From Emcibacter sp. (GTDB lineage: Bacteria > Pseudomonadota > Alphaproteobacteria > Sphingomonadales > Emcibacteraceae): a DNA stretch of 64,000 nt. Shown here piece after piece: positions 21,062 to 30,531 of the stretch. The DNA is taken from assembly GCA_021774785.1 (NCBI GenBank), contig JAJFIQ010000026.1, positions 186,001-250,000 of the forward strand. The letters are read 5' to 3'. The notes below the pieces were generated by a model. The model worked only from the letters and a program-made list of their open reading frames with translations. It had not been told where the DNA came from and did not search any database. The position numbers were made by a program, and so were the translations under genes. Position 1 is the first letter of the stretch. Each line of letters begins with the position of its first letter.

Positions 21062-21877
21062 TCATAACAGATCATCAAATTCAGCTTTGCTTTTTGAAAG
21101 AGCGGCAACGGCACCCTTGACCACATCCTCCTTGGACAGCATACCCGCATTCCACGCGGCAATATATTCTAACCCATCCGCCACATTATGATCACGGGTA
21201 TGGTTGAGAATTTCCTTGCTGCCAGATATGGCAAGCGGGGATTGGCCAGCGATACGGGCAGCAACAGTCATTACATGAGCCAGAAGCGCATCATGATCGG
21301 GGGTCACATGAGTGACATATCCGGTATTCATCGCCTCACCCGCCAGATATTTCCGACCAGTATAGGCCAGTTCCCGCATCAGGCCATCAGGAATTTGCCG
21401 GGGCATTCGCTGCATGGTGCCAAGGTCGGCGACCATGCCAATATTAATTTCCTGAATGATGAAAAAGGCGTCAGCACTGGCATAACGGATATCGCAAGCC
21501 GATACCATATCAACGCCTGCACCAAAGCATCCCCCCTGAATTGCCGCCAACACGGGTACGCGACATTTATCAATGGCCTCAAACGGAGCCTGAAGAAATT
21601 TCAGATGCCGACGCATTTTATCCATGGCCCGGGCAGGGTCCACATTTTCTGGCGGCATGCTGGATTGCAGATAACCTAAATCAATGCCCGATGTAAAATG
21701 TTTGCCCGATGAGGCCACGACCACTACCCGCACATCGGGGTCTTCGTTGATCCGTTCAAATACCTCGCGGCATTCGGTCCAGAAACCTTCGCCCAAGGCA
21801 TTGGCCTTTTGTGGATTACTGAGTGTAATGATGGCAATATGATCCGTAATTTCCAACGTAAAAGATGTATAGTCCAT
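21062..21877 (-). CDS. delta3,5-delta2,4-dienoyl-CoA isomerase (crotonase superfamily)
   Basis: Crotonase-fold enzyme of 271 residues. It matches the ECH1 type of dienoyl-CoA isomerase in its oxyanion-hole segments GKHFTSGIDL and GGCFGAGVDMVSACDIRYA. The pair of acidic catalytic residues in EINIGMVADLG corresponds to the Glu and Asp that shuttle protons in the mammalian enzyme. The C-terminal GSKEILNHTRDHNV and YIAAWNAGML blocks also fit. It would reposition double bonds during beta-oxidation of unsaturated fatty acids with odd-numbered double bonds. It is 17 bases from the neighbouring unknown gene, on the same strand. Confidence 0.86.
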   Translation of the reverse strand: MDYTSFTLEITDHIAIITLSNPQKANALGEGFWTECREVFERINEDPDVRVVVVASSGKHFTSGIDLGYLQSSMPPENVDPARAMDKMRRHLKFLQAPFEAIDKCRVPVLAAIQGGCFGAGVDMVSACDIRYASADAFFIIQEINIGMVADLGTMQRMPRQIPDGLMRELAYTGRKYLAGEAMNTGYVTHVTPDHDALLAHVMTVAARIAGQSPLAISGSKEILNHTRDHNVADGLEYIAAWNAGMLSKEDVVKGAVAALSKSKAEFDDLL

Positions 21878-21898
21878 GGGCTTTTCCTTGGGCGGTTT

Positions 21899-22510
21899 TC
21901 AGTTTCCCCTATTGTAAGAAAAGCTGGTGTGTGCCGCAAGCCTATATCCTAATAATAGTATCAAAATACCCATATGAACCATCGGCTGAAAAATATCGGC
22001 CTTGACCATCATGAAATTATGGGTGACCACTAAAATGCTTATGAGATATATCAGCTTGTGAAGCCTGATCCAATTCTTGCCCAGCCGTCTAACCCATCCC
22101 TTGGTGGAGGTTACCGCCAACGGTATCAACAATATAATTCCGATCATACCGAAGGTTATGGCCGGGCGTTTTATGATCTCTTTCAGAATGGTGGGCCAGT
22201 CAAAATAATAATCAAGCACCACGAAGTTCAACAAATGCAGAACCACATAAGAAAAAGCATAAAGACCGGTCATGCGACGGAATTTAATCACAATATTCCA
22301 GCCAGAAATTCTGCGTAAGGGTGTCATGGCAAGACCCAGCAGGATAAAGCGGATTGCCCAATCACCGGTATAGGCATGAATATATTTGATGGGGTTGGCG
22401 GTCAGCAGATTATCCTGAAAATCATAAAGCAGCCAGCCCTGCCACATTAGCCATGCCGCCGGTAACAATGCCAGAAAATGCGCGAGCGCTTTTAGATAAA
22501 GCAGAGGCAT
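21899..22510 (-). CDS. msrQ: MsrQ, heme-binding membrane partner of the methionine sulfoxide reductase
   Basis: Inner-membrane cytochrome b-type protein, 203 residues with about six hydrophobic helices, that supplies electrons from the quinone or flavin pool to MsrP. Diagnostic stretches are the GDWAIRFILLGLAMTPLRR run (partial), RRMTGLYAFSYVVLHLLNF with a probable heme His, and WIRLHKLIYL with another. It is translationally coupled to msrP: its start overlaps the msrP stop at 22510. Normal family length. Confidence 0.92.
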   Translation of the reverse strand: MPLLYLKALAHFLALLPAAWLMWQGWLLYDFQDNLLTANPIKYIHAYTGDWAIRFILLGLAMTPLRRISGWNIVIKFRRMTGLYAFSYVVLHLLNFVVLDYYFDWPTILKEIIKRPAITFGMIGIILLIPLAVTSTKGWVRRLGKNWIRLHKLIYLISILVVTHNFMMVKADIFQPMVHMGILILLLGYRLAAHTSFSYNRGN

Positions 22511-23475
22511 CAGAAATTTTTTTTCAAATTCATGCCGCTGTACATATGTGCCACTTCCTCGGCGTAACCATTGAACATCAATGTCTCGCGCCTGCGAAAT
22601 TCCCCCAGACGCCGCTCATTGGCCTGCGTCCATCGAGGGTGGTCAACTTCCGGGTTCACATTGGCATAAAAACCATATTCTCTGGGGGCCAGTCGTTTCC
22701 AACTGTTACGGGGTATTTTTTCCACAAAGCTTATGCGGACAATGGATTTTATGCCCTTGAAGCCGTATTTCCACGGCACCACCAGCCGCATGGGGGCACC
22801 ATTCTGGTTAGGCAGCTCCCTGCCGTATAAGCCCACCGCCATCATGGTCAACGGATGAGTGGCCTCATCCATGCGCAGGCCTTCGACATAGGGCCAGTGG
22901 ATGACCCGTCTATTTTGTCCCGGCATCTGCTTTTTATCGACCAGTGTTTCAAACTGGATATATTTGGCTTTGGATGTGGGGCCGAGTTTTTTAATAATTT
23001 CCACGAGTGGAATACCAACCCACGGGATCACCATTGACCATGCCTCCACACAACGCATACGGTATACACGTTCCTGCAAGGCGTGTGGCCTGATCAAATC
23101 GTCTATGTCATAATCACCCGGATTGTCCACATGACCATCCACTTTAACGGTCCAGGGGCGAGGCCGCAGGCTATGGGCATTTCGCACCGGATCATCTTTC
23201 TTGGTGCCAAACTCATAAAAATTATTATAGCTCGACACTACCCGGTAGGATGTCTTTTTTTCTTCGGTCGAAAAGGCCGCATTATGAGTGATATTTTCAA
23301 GTACTCTGCTTTCAGCTTTTGCTTCGGGGCTATTCAGACCCAAGGCGGCGACAGCGGCAATTCCGGCACCGATACGGGCGCCGTCCTGCATGAATTCGCG
23401 GCGGTTGTGATATATATTTGCCGGTGTGATCTCGCTGGACTTCACGTCCGATGGTTTTAGAAACCTGAATAACAT
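22510..23475 (-). CDS. msrP: MsrP, periplasmic protein-methionine-sulfoxide reductase, molybdopterin subunit
   Basis: Repairs oxidised methionines in periplasmic proteins using a molybdopterin cofactor, 321 residues. The N-terminus carries a twin-arginine export motif (NRREFMQ at about 25-31) and a hydrophobic stretch ending at SPEAKA. The Mo ligand Cys is in [15 protein letters not shown], and YGFKGIKSI and GMNLKKNF near the C-terminus match the family. AGGG precedes the ATG by about eight bases. First gene of the msrPQ operon; HOCl-type oxidative stress control is known elsewhere, but no regulator is visible here. Confidence 0.94.
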   Translation of the reverse strand: MLFRFLKPSDVKSSEITPANIYHNRREFMQDGARIGAGIAAVAALGLNSPEAKAESRVLENITHNAAFSTEEKKTSYRVVSSYNNFYEFGTKKDDPVRNAHSLRPRPWTVKVDGHVDNPGDYDIDDLIRPHALQERVYRMRCVEAWSMVIPWVGIPLVEIIKKLGPTSKAKYIQFETLVDKKQMPGQNRRVIHWPYVEGLRMDEATHPLTMMAVGLYGRELPNQNGAPMRLVVPWKYGFKGIKSIVRISFVEKIPRNSWKRLAPREYGFYANVNPEVDHPRWTQANERRLGEFRRRETLMFNGYAEEVAHMYSGMNLKKNF

Positions 23476-23607
23476 AGTCTTACCCTGATATTTTTCGTGC
23501 TTTTGTTAAATATAATAGATATGACGGGGAAAATCCACAAACAGCCCTTCACGTTTCGGTGTTAATCGGCTATCACTTGGCGAATTTATTTTATTTCAGG
23601 AAACTTA

Positions 23608-25404
23608 ATGGCCCCCCCGCTCCTTACCATAACCGACATGGCACTTCGTTTTGGCGAAAACCCGCTTTTTGACGGGGTTGAACTTTCCATCGGTGATCGT
23701 GACCGCATCAGTCTTGTGGGGCGCAATGGTTCCGGAAAATCCACGCTCATGAAAGTGATCAGCGGCATTACGGAGGCTGACCGAGGCAAAAGATTTCTGC
23801 AACCGGGATGCCATGTAACCTATCTGGATCAGGAACCGGATATGAAGGGTTATAAAAGGCTTCATGATTATGTGGCAAGTGGATTGACCCATGCCTCTAC
23901 AGAGGACCATTTTCTGGTTGATATTATTCTGGCTGAAATTAACCTTGCGCCCGACCTTGACCCCGCCGTTTTATCGGGCGGGGAGGCCAGGCGGGCAGCT
24001 CTGGCGCGGGCCTTGATCAGTGATGCCGATATCCTACTGCTGGATGAGCCCACCAACCATCTGGATATCGCGACCATTGAATGGCTTGAGGGACGGCTAC
24101 AGGCCTTTCGAGGTGGTTTGGTGATCATCAGCCATGACCGTACTTTCCTCAATAATATCACCAATACTACTTTCTGGCTTGACCGGGGGCGGGTGCGGCG
24201 TCTGGACAAGGGCTTCAAATATTTTGAGGAATGGTCAGAAAAGATCATCGAGCAGGAACGGGTAGAGCGGGCCAAGCTGGACAAGCTGATCGAAAAAGAA
24301 ACCGAATGGTCCCATAAAGGTATCACCGCGCGCCGCAAAAGAAACATGGGCCGTATGCGCGCCCTCTGGGCCTTGCGGGACAAGCGGGCCGATCAGATCG
24401 CGGTCACCGGACAGGCCAAGCTTGAAATTGACAGCGGAAAAGCGGCGGGCAAAAAAGTTATTGAGGCCTTCAAAATTTCTAAATCCTTTGGTGATCAGGT
24501 TATCGCACAGGATTTCTCCCTGCGAATCATGCGCGGCGACCGCATTGGCATCATCGGCCCCAACGGAGTTGGCAAAACCACCCTGCTCAAAATGTTGACC
24601 AAGGAGCTGGAAACCGATAAAGGCCGGGTGAAGCACGGCACCAATCTCGAGATCACTTACCTTGACCAGAAACGGGCGCGTCTTCAGGATGATGAAACCC
24701 TATGGGATCATTTGAGCGACGGCGGCGACCACATCATGGTCCGTGGCGAGAGTAAGCATATTATATCTTATCTGAAAGATTTCCTGTTTGATGCAGGACA
24801 GGCCCGAAGCCCGGTCAGTTCCCTGTCCGGCGGTGAGAAAAACCGTCTGGTTTTGGCCAAAACAATAGCCATGCCCACCAACTTTCTCATATTGGATGAA
24901 CCGACAAATGATCTGGATATGGATACGTTGGATCTGTTGCAGGATGTTCTCGGGGAATATGACGGTACCCTGATTCTGGTCAGCCATGACCGGGACTTTC
25001 TTGACCGGATTGTGACCTCCTCCCTTGTGATGGAAGGCGACGGCAAGATCACGGAATATCCCGGCGGCTATAGTGACTATATCCGGCAAAGCAAGAACCA
25101 AAAGTCAATTCAGACTGCCCCTACTGCGAAAAAATCAGGCAAAGTTGCTGATGCCCCGAAACAACGCATTGCCAAGCTGAGCTTTAAACACCAGCATTCC
25201 CTGAAAATATTACCTCAGGAAATTAATGCGCTGGAAAAAATGATCGTTAAATATCAGTCGAAATTGGGTGAGACAAATTTTTATACCAAAGACCCCGACG
25301 GTTTTCACAAAATTAACGACGCACTGGAAAAGGCCATAGCCGACCTTGGCGCAAAAGAAGAAGAATGGCTGGAGCTTGAAATGATGCGGGAAGAGCTGGA
25401 ATAA
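23608..25404 (+). CDS. uup: ABC-F family ATPase (Uup-like)
   Basis: Soluble protein of 598 residues with two ABC ATPase domains and no membrane segments. The first has Walker A GRNGSGKST near residue 39 and signature LSGGEARR; the second has GPNGVGKTT and LSGGEKNR, each followed by a DEPTN Walker B and a linker helix region between them rich in Arg and Lys. The C-terminal coiled-coil extension (about 490-598) fits Uup rather than EttA. ABC-F proteins act on ribosomes or DNA; Uup is associated with transposon excision and ribosome functions. AGGAAAC lies before the ATG. Symbol by similarity of architecture. Confidence 0.88.
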   Translation: MAPPLLTITDMALRFGENPLFDGVELSIGDRDRISLVGRNGSGKSTLMKVISGITEADRGKRFLQPGCHVTYLDQEPDMKGYKRLHDYVASGLTHASTEDHFLVDIILAEINLAPDLDPAVLSGGEARRAALARALISDADILLLDEPTNHLDIATIEWLEGRLQAFRGGLVIISHDRTFLNNITNTTFWLDRGRVRRLDKGFKYFEEWSEKIIEQERVERAKLDKLIEKETEWSHKGITARRKRNMGRMRALWALRDKRADQIAVTGQAKLEIDSGKAAGKKVIEAFKISKSFGDQVIAQDFSLRIMRGDRIGIIGPNGVGKTTLLKMLTKELETDKGRVKHGTNLEITYLDQKRARLQDDETLWDHLSDGGDHIMVRGESKHIISYLKDFLFDAGQARSPVSSLSGGEKNRLVLAKTIAMPTNFLILDEPTNDLDMDTLDLLQDVLGEYDGTLILVSHDRDFLDRIVTSSLVMEGDGKITEYPGGYSDYIRQSKNQKSIQTAPTAKKSGKVADAPKQRIAKLSFKHQHSLKILPQEINALEKMIVKYQSKLGETNFYTKDPDGFHKINDALEKAIADLGAKEEEWLELEMMREELE

Positions 25405-25407
25405 AAA

Positions 25408-25435
25408 ACACCGCGCAAATTATTCTGCGCGGTGT
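25408..25435. terminator. bidirectional intrinsic terminator between uup and the POT transporter
   Basis: A perfect 10-base stem (25408-25417 with 25426-25435) closes an eight-base loop. On the minus strand it is followed by six T and on the plus strand by TTTCATTT. It lies between two convergent genes and can end transcription from both, more strongly for the transporter side. Confidence 0.9.
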
Positions 25436-25447
25436 TTCATTTAGATC

Positions 25448-27010
25448 TTAATGCACGCCATGCATAAGTTTTCTGAGCATTGGTGTCAGCAACAAGATGA
25501 ACACACCAACGCCGACAGCACCGAAACCAATGGTGGTATATACTTCCATTGTCGCCGCAACATCCAGCTGCCCATTGGTCGCACCATGCGCTGTACTTCC
25601 GGTTAAGGAGCTGATCCAGCCGGCAATATAGTTGCCGAGTGCTGAGAATAAGAACCATGTTCCCATCATCATACCAACAATCTTACTGACGCTGAGCTTT
25701 GTCACCATGGAAAGACCAACCGGACTTAAGCAAAGCTCTGCAACGGTGAGGGATAGATAGATGAATACAAGCCACATAAAGCTTTTTGAATTCCCTTCTT
25801 CCATACCCATACCCCATGAGAACACAATATAACCAAGCCCAATTAACAGCATGGCAATGGCAAATTTAGCCGGGGTGGATGGCTCCACATGTTTCTTTGC
25901 CAACAATACCCAAAGCCACGCCATTACAGGTGCCAGCAACACTATGAATAGAGCATTCATCATTTGAACTTGTGATGCCAGAACATTCATGCCCAAAACA
26001 TTCAGATTAAATTGCTGGTCTGCCAACAGGGTAAGACTGGCCGCTTGCTGTTCAAACAAGGCCCAGAAAACGGACTGTACCGCGATCAGAAAGAGGGCAA
26101 CCATTATCCGTTCACGCTCAATTTTTGTGAAATTCTTAAAGGCATAGACCATAATAAGCGCAATCATCACAAAGCCGGAAACACCTAGAAACTGCCCAAC
26201 CAGTTTTTGGTTCTGGATAAGCATCCAGCTCACGCCAACCAAAGCCAGACCGAACAGATAAATAGTCCATTCCTTATTAATGCCGATCGGTGATTTTTCC
26301 TTCAGAATTGCCGGATTGCTTGGTTCTGCCCGGCCATCAAGAAATTTCTGTCCCCACAGAAAAACCAGAAGACCAAAGAGCATACCGATACCCGCAAGGC
26401 CAAAGCCATAATTCCAGCCATGAACTTCACCAACATAACCAACAACACCTGTGGCAAATACAGCCCCCAGATTAATACCCATATAAAAAATGGAAAAACC
26501 GCCGTCCCGGCGTGGATCATTGGGTCCGTATAAAGCCCCGACAATCGTGGAAATGTTGGCTTTCAGAAAACCAACACCCGTAATGATCAAAGCCAAGGCA
26601 AGGAAGAAAATATTGATATAGGTATCATTTCGGACCACTGCATCGCCATCCATGAAGGAAGCCGGGCCATGGAAGCCCATCAATGAATGCCCCGCGACCA
26701 GTAAAAGCGCGCCGTATGTCACAGCTTTTCGACTGCCAAGATAACGGTCGGCCATATAGCCGCCAATGATCGGCATCATATAAACAAGGCCAGCATAGGC
26801 CCCGTAAATCATGCTGGCTTCACCCGCACTATAAAGATGATATTTTACCAGATATAGGACAAGGATGGTGCGCATGCCGTAATAAGAAAACCGCTCCCAC
26901 ATTTCGGTAAGAAAACAAATGGACAGGCCAATGGGATGGCCCATAAGTTCTCTTTTCTGCGACCCCTTATAGAATTCTTCAGAATCGGTATCGTTTGTTA
27001 TGTCAGACAT
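25448..27010 (-). CDS. proton-dependent oligopeptide transporter (POT/PTR2 family)
   Basis: Inner-membrane di- and tripeptide-proton symporter, 520 residues with the 12-14 helix pattern of the family. The ExxERFxYYG proton-coupling motif is present as EMWERFSYYGMR near residue 37, and the PTR2 signature FYMGINLGAVFATGVVGYV (short form) near residue 175. Long cytoplasmic tail of charged residues at the N-terminus. AGGGAATATTT precedes the ATG at close distance. It stands alone on the minus strand between the terminator and a 250-base intergenic region in which I see no other gene. Confidence 0.93.
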   Translation of the reverse strand: MSDITNDTDSEEFYKGSQKRELMGHPIGLSICFLTEMWERFSYYGMRTILVLYLVKYHLYSAGEASMIYGAYAGLVYMMPIIGGYMADRYLGSRKAVTYGALLLVAGHSLMGFHGPASFMDGDAVVRNDTYINIFFLALALIITGVGFLKANISTIVGALYGPNDPRRDGGFSIFYMGINLGAVFATGVVGYVGEVHGWNYGFGLAGIGMLFGLLVFLWGQKFLDGRAEPSNPAILKEKSPIGINKEWTIYLFGLALVGVSWMLIQNQKLVGQFLGVSGFVMIALIMVYAFKNFTKIERERIMVALFLIAVQSVFWALFEQQAASLTLLADQQFNLNVLGMNVLASQVQMMNALFIVLLAPVMAWLWVLLAKKHVEPSTPAKFAIAMLLIGLGYIVFSWGMGMEEGNSKSFMWLVFIYLSLTVAELCLSPVGLSMVTKLSVSKIVGMMMGTWFLFSALGNYIAGWISSLTGSTAHGATNGQLDVAATMEVYTTIGFGAVGVGVFILLLTPMLRKLMHGVH

Positions 27011-27259
27011 AAATATTCCCTAGCTAAATTGCATATTTTTTATATTTTGTTTTAAAGTCACGCAGTCTGGCAGAAAAGAAATCACCTGTCACCAATAGTC
27101 GAGCTTCTTAAAAAAAAAGAACAGAATCTTCCAATCCCGCCCCTTCTATAGAAATATTATTCAATATATTCATGGAATATTCCCTGATACCACAGGAAGA
27201 TGCCGAATCTGGAACAGGATAAGTACTGGATTATACCGATGGAAAGCACAGGATCACAT

Positions 27260-27580
27260 TTATGGTCTGGGCGGTAACAGGCTTTCCAGATGAGAAATAT
27301 AAGTTTTAAAGGCCGCCCTGCCACTGTCCGTTAGTTTGCATAGTGTCTGTGGGCGTTTGCCTTTAAATTGCTTCGTCACATTAAGGTAACCCGCCTCTTC
27401 TAATTTACGCATATGGGTTGACAGATTACCATCTGATACATTGATTGACTTTTTAAGGTGGGTAAAATCTACCTCGCCCTTGTTACAATCATCACTATTG
27501 GTGGCAAGAAAGGACATGATGGCAAGCCTTACCCTGCCATGAATCACATCGTTAATCTCTTTATGGTCAAAACTGGTCAC
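27260..27580 (-). CDS. small winged-helix transcriptional regulator
   Basis: A 106-residue DNA-binding protein. The helix-turn-helix reads DFTHLKKSINVSDGNLSTHMRKLEEAGYL in outline (key run SDGNLSTHMRKLEEAGYL), followed by a wing with KGKRPQTLCKLTDSGRAAF. This is the compact wHTH type that often accompanies genes for membrane proteins of unknown function. It is the last gene of a three-gene minus-strand operon with two membrane proteins (27592-28403). A long palindrome at 28468-28494 upstream of the operon is the natural candidate for its own operator. Autoregulation is inferred. Confidence 0.85.
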   Translation of the reverse strand: MTSFDHKEINDVIHGRVRLAIMSFLATNSDDCNKGEVDFTHLKKSINVSDGNLSTHMRKLEEAGYLNVTKQFKGKRPQTLCKLTDSGRAAFKTYISHLESLLPPRP

Positions 27581-27591
27581 TTGCCCCTCCC

Positions 27592-28212
27592 CTATGCATC
27601 ATCATTCTTTGCCAGTGCCATCAGTTTAAATCCCGGAAGCGCCAGCAACAGAAAATCCAGAATGGCAATGGTCAGCAATAGATATTGATCTGCAAAGGGT
27701 TTTACAATGAATAATATAACCGCTACCCACCAGCCGTAGGCCACCAAACGAAACCATTTAATTCCTGTGCTATAGGAAGAAGCATAAAAGGCAATCGCCA
27801 TGACAATGGAAATCACATAACAAATTTCTGTTCCCATATGATCTTTAGCCCCAAGCATAACCGCAACAATATTTGCCAAAATAAATATACCAAGCGAAAT
27901 ACCAATGGAAGTGAACAAATTGGTGGTGATCAAATCATTACTGCCGGATATGACCTTATCCCGTGCTAACTGCTTTCCTTTCATGATAGTGAAAATAATA
28001 CCCGCGACCCAAAATGATCCCCATAGATAGGGCATATAGGCATGGGGGAAATTTCCCATGACGGCAAAATATTGAGCCAGCGTGACAAAGGCACTTAAAG
28101 TACCCCAAAAGGCGAGAAACGGACCGGCTTGACTGGTTCTTTTTCGGGTTTTTTCCATAATTCCGCGGATGTATGCCAAATTTTCTTCTGCTGTGAATAT
28201 TTCTTCTGTCAT
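27592..28212 (-). CDS. hypothetical polytopic membrane protein of a wHTH-linked operon
   Basis: Not recognised by name. The 206-residue protein begins with a charged cytoplasmic stretch (EENLAYIRGIMEKTRKRT) and then has six hydrophobic segments at about 31-52, 58-76, 98-122, 130-150, 160-176 and 180-200. It has no transporter or enzyme motif. It starts three bases before the upstream 62-residue membrane protein ends on the minus strand and precedes the wHTH gene by 12 bases, so the three are one transcription unit. A sensing role for the regulator is possible but only from linkage. Confidence 0.75.
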   Translation of the reverse strand: MTEEIFTAEENLAYIRGIMEKTRKRTSQAGPFLAFWGTLSAFVTLAQYFAVMGNFPHAYMPYLWGSFWVAGIIFTIMKGKQLARDKVISGSNDLITTNLFTSIGISLGIFILANIVAVMLGAKDHMGTEICYVISIVMAIAFYASSYSTGIKWFRLVAYGWWVAVILFIVKPFADQYLLLTIAILDFLLLALPGFKLMALAKNDDA

Positions 28213-28214
28213 TT

Positions 28215-28403
28215 CTAATTCCTTATTTCAAAAGTATTTTCTTGTATATATTGATACCACTGCCATCCAATAACGACAGATAACAGGGCAAGAATAATTG
28301 CGGGTACTGCAGAAATGAGGGGGTCAAATACGATATGGAATGTAGCAGCAACGCCCAGCAATGCCGCCAGTATATATTCCCAAACCCTTGGATGATGAGA
28401 CAT
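28215..28403 (-). CDS. small two-helix membrane protein
   Basis: Not recognised. A 62-residue protein with two hydrophobic helices (about 9-27 and 31-47) and a short charged tail. The ATG at 28403 is chosen because AAAGGA lies eight bases upstream; a GTG at 28448 in the same frame has no such site. First gene of the operon with the 206-residue membrane protein and the wHTH regulator. Its start lies 65 bases from the palindrome at 28468-28494. Confidence 0.7.
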   Translation of the reverse strand: MSHHPRVWEYILAALLGVAATFHIVFDPLISAVPAIILALLSVVIGWQWYQYIQENTFEIRN

Positions 28404-28467
28404 GTTTTTTTCCTTTAAATCAATTGCCGTAAAGTCAAAACGACTCACTGCCTATTATTTATTGCAC

Positions 28468-28494
28468 AAATAACTTTGTTTTTCAAAGTTATTT
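28468..28494. promoter_or_regulatory. 11-bp perfect inverted repeat, probable operator
   Basis: The arms 28468-28478 and 28484-28494 are exact reverse complements around five T. The core is AACTTTG-N5-CAAAGTT. The element is upstream of the three-gene operon that ends in a wHTH regulator and about 120 bases before the divergent M14 peptidase start. A homodimeric regulator would fit such a site; a transcription terminator is less likely because no gene ends here. Confidence 0.6.
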
Positions 28495-28614
28495 TATATT
28501 TTAAGTGACTAATACCCTTTATCTTGTTTAAAATCCGTTATTTACAGCCCCTTGGAATCCACATATAAAGACCGCAAAGACAAGCATAACTCAAATATTT
28601 CGGGACAGATAATC

Positions 28615-29739
28615 ATGAAAATCAACAGTAATTTTGATGCCGGCAATATCCATGTCATAGAAGCAGAAAATCCCGGAAATATACGGTTGCGCATTCGCCA
28701 TGACCATAATTCTGATTTTTACCAATGGTTTAATTTCCGCCTGACCGGGGCCAAAGGACAGCTATGCGCCATGACCATTGAAAATGCCGCCGGGGCAGCC
28801 TATGCCGATGGCTGGAAAGACTATCAGGCTTGCGCCTCTTATGATCGGGAAGAATGGTTTCGGGTTAGTACTGTTTACCATGATGGTGAGATTACGATCC
28901 AGCATATCCCGGAAAGTGACAGCGTCTATTACGCTTATTTTGCCCCCTATAGCATGGAACGCCACCATAGTCTGGTGTCCCAAGCCGCCGAGCATGAAAA
29001 AGTCAGCCTGCATGTGATCGGTGAAACGCTCGACGGACAGGATATGGACCTGCTGACCATTGGCGATATGGCGGTGGGGAAAAAAGTGATCTGGGTCATT
29101 GCCCGTCAACATCCCGGCGAAAGCATGGCCGAATGGTTTGTGGAAGGCTTCCTTGACCGCCTTCTGGATGATGAAGATGCCCTCAGCCGCAGTTTGCTGG
29201 AAAGGGCGGTTTTTTATGTGGTACCCAATATGAACCCCGACGGCAGCCGTCGCGGTCACCTGCGCACCAATGCGGCGGGTGCCAACCTGAACCGTGAATG
29301 GGAAAATCCGTCAGTGGAAAATTGCCCGGAAGTATTCTATGTACGCGGTAAGATGGACGAGGTCGGAATGGACCTTGTGCTTGATGCACACGGTGATGAG
29401 GCTCTGCCTTATAATTTCATCGCATGCTTCGATGGCATACCGGATGTGGATTCGGCCAAACTTGACCTGGCTTATGATTATCAACGGCAACTGATGCAGT
29501 TTAATCCTGATTTTCAGATGGAATATGGCTATCCGAAAGATGCCCCCGGTGCCGCCAACATGACAATTGGCACCAATCAGATGGCCCATCGGTATCAGGC
29601 CGTAGCCATGACTTTGGAAATGCCGTTCAAGGATACCGCCAATTGCCCTGATCCTGAACAAGGATGGTCACCGGAACGCTGCCGTAAGTTGGGTTATTCC
29701 AATCTGGATGCCTTAGCCGCCATCATTGATCGGCTTTAG
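28615..29739 (+). CDS. M14 family zinc carboxypeptidase, cytosolic (AGBL/CCP-like) type
   Basis: A 374-residue metallopeptidase of the M14D-like group. The N-terminal beta-sandwich (about 1-120, with the SDFYQWFNFRLTG block) precedes the catalytic domain. Zinc ligands are His and Glu of RQHPGESMAEWF and the His of DAHGDE; the substrate-binding Arg and Asn lie in RTNAAGANLNREW after NPDGSRRG, and the catalytic Glu is in MTLEMPF. The ATG at 28615 is preferred over an upstream TTG at 28552. Bacterial members are known as carboxypeptidases with poorly defined natural substrates. It converges with the decayed cobQ, the stops overlapping by four bases. Confidence 0.88.
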   Translation: MKINSNFDAGNIHVIEAENPGNIRLRIRHDHNSDFYQWFNFRLTGAKGQLCAMTIENAAGAAYADGWKDYQACASYDREEWFRVSTVYHDGEITIQHIPESDSVYYAYFAPYSMERHHSLVSQAAEHEKVSLHVIGETLDGQDMDLLTIGDMAVGKKVIWVIARQHPGESMAEWFVEGFLDRLLDDEDALSRSLLERAVFYVVPNMNPDGSRRGHLRTNAAGANLNREWENPSVENCPEVFYVRGKMDEVGMDLVLDAHGDEALPYNFIACFDGIPDVDSAKLDLAYDYQRQLMQFNPDFQMEYGYPKDAPGAANMTIGTNQMAHRYQAVAMTLEMPFKDTANCPDPEQGWSPERCRKLGYSNLDALAAIIDRL

Positions 29740-30521
29740 TTAACGGGCGGCGCGAGAATGGCATACAGATCAAGATGCGCCTCAAGATGATCCGCTAACT
29801 GATCAAGGGCATCTTGCACTTCACCATCATAATGGAAGGCATTTGTCGTGCGTTTGTGAAAATCACTTAAATAAGCCGCGCGAAACTCATCATCAGCAAA
29901 CAAACCGTGAAGATAGCATCCCATGCCCGCCCATCCGGTGATATCGCCCCATCGGGGCCGTGACCCAATTCGAGCAGTGGTCGGGCACAGTCGGCCCCCT
30001 CAGTCCGGCCCATATGCATTTCATAACCTCTAACCTGTTTGTCCAAAGGGTGATACAGGCCCGAAACCTGTTCCAGTGTTTTTTCCTCTGTCAGGAAAGT
30101 TTCCACATCCAAAAGGCCTAGGCCGGATATGATTTTTGCTGCCCCTTCAATGCCATGCGTTTCTGATAAAATTTGTCCCAGCATCAAGCAGGTTTCGCTT
30201 CTTACCCATATAATCCCGCGCCATATAATGACCAACCACTTTGCCGTGGACGACCACCTGTGCACCCTTGTCGCACTCCGGTTTCAACAAGACCGGATTC
30301 ATATGCACCGTGGGGTCAGCACCGCAAGCAAGTGCTTGAAGCCATTGGGCACGGCCTATTTCACCACCACCCATGGTCACAGCGGCATTATTAGACATAT
30401 TCTGTGGCTTAAAGGGCAGGACTTTCAGACCGCGGCGAGCATAAGTCCGGCACAGTCCCACCACGATCAGTGACTTGCCCACATCGGACCCGGTGCCTTG
30501 AAACATGATGGATTTGGCCAT
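29736..30521 (-). pseudogene. cobQ: cobyric acid synthase remnant with internal deletion and frameshift
   Basis: CobQ amidates adenosylcobyrinic a,c-diamide in cobalamin synthesis and is normally about 480-500 residues. Here the N-terminus is intact ([20 protein letters not shown] with its P-loop, then [36 protein letters not shown] and ARDYMG). It then jumps, in another frame, to the end of the glutamine amidotransferase domain ([41 protein letters not shown]). Around 200 or more middle residues are missing, including the catalytic Cys region. A second break at the CCC run 29920-29922 shifts ISPDGRAW away from GCYLHGLFADDEFR; adding one base would restore it. Two independent lesions make this a genuine wreck rather than a sequencing slip. 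Confidence 0.88.
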
Positions 30522-30531
30522 AATCAACGCC

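Noticed and set aside
27011-27259. Hidden small gene in the 249-base space upstream of the POT gene
   Set aside because: No frame with a ribosome site and coding character was found. Only a GGAATATTCC palindrome at 27174-27183 stands out, and its role is unclear.
29900-30200. Programmed frameshift in cobQ
   Set aside because: A large part of the conserved middle is missing as well, so frameshifting could not restore a working enzyme.
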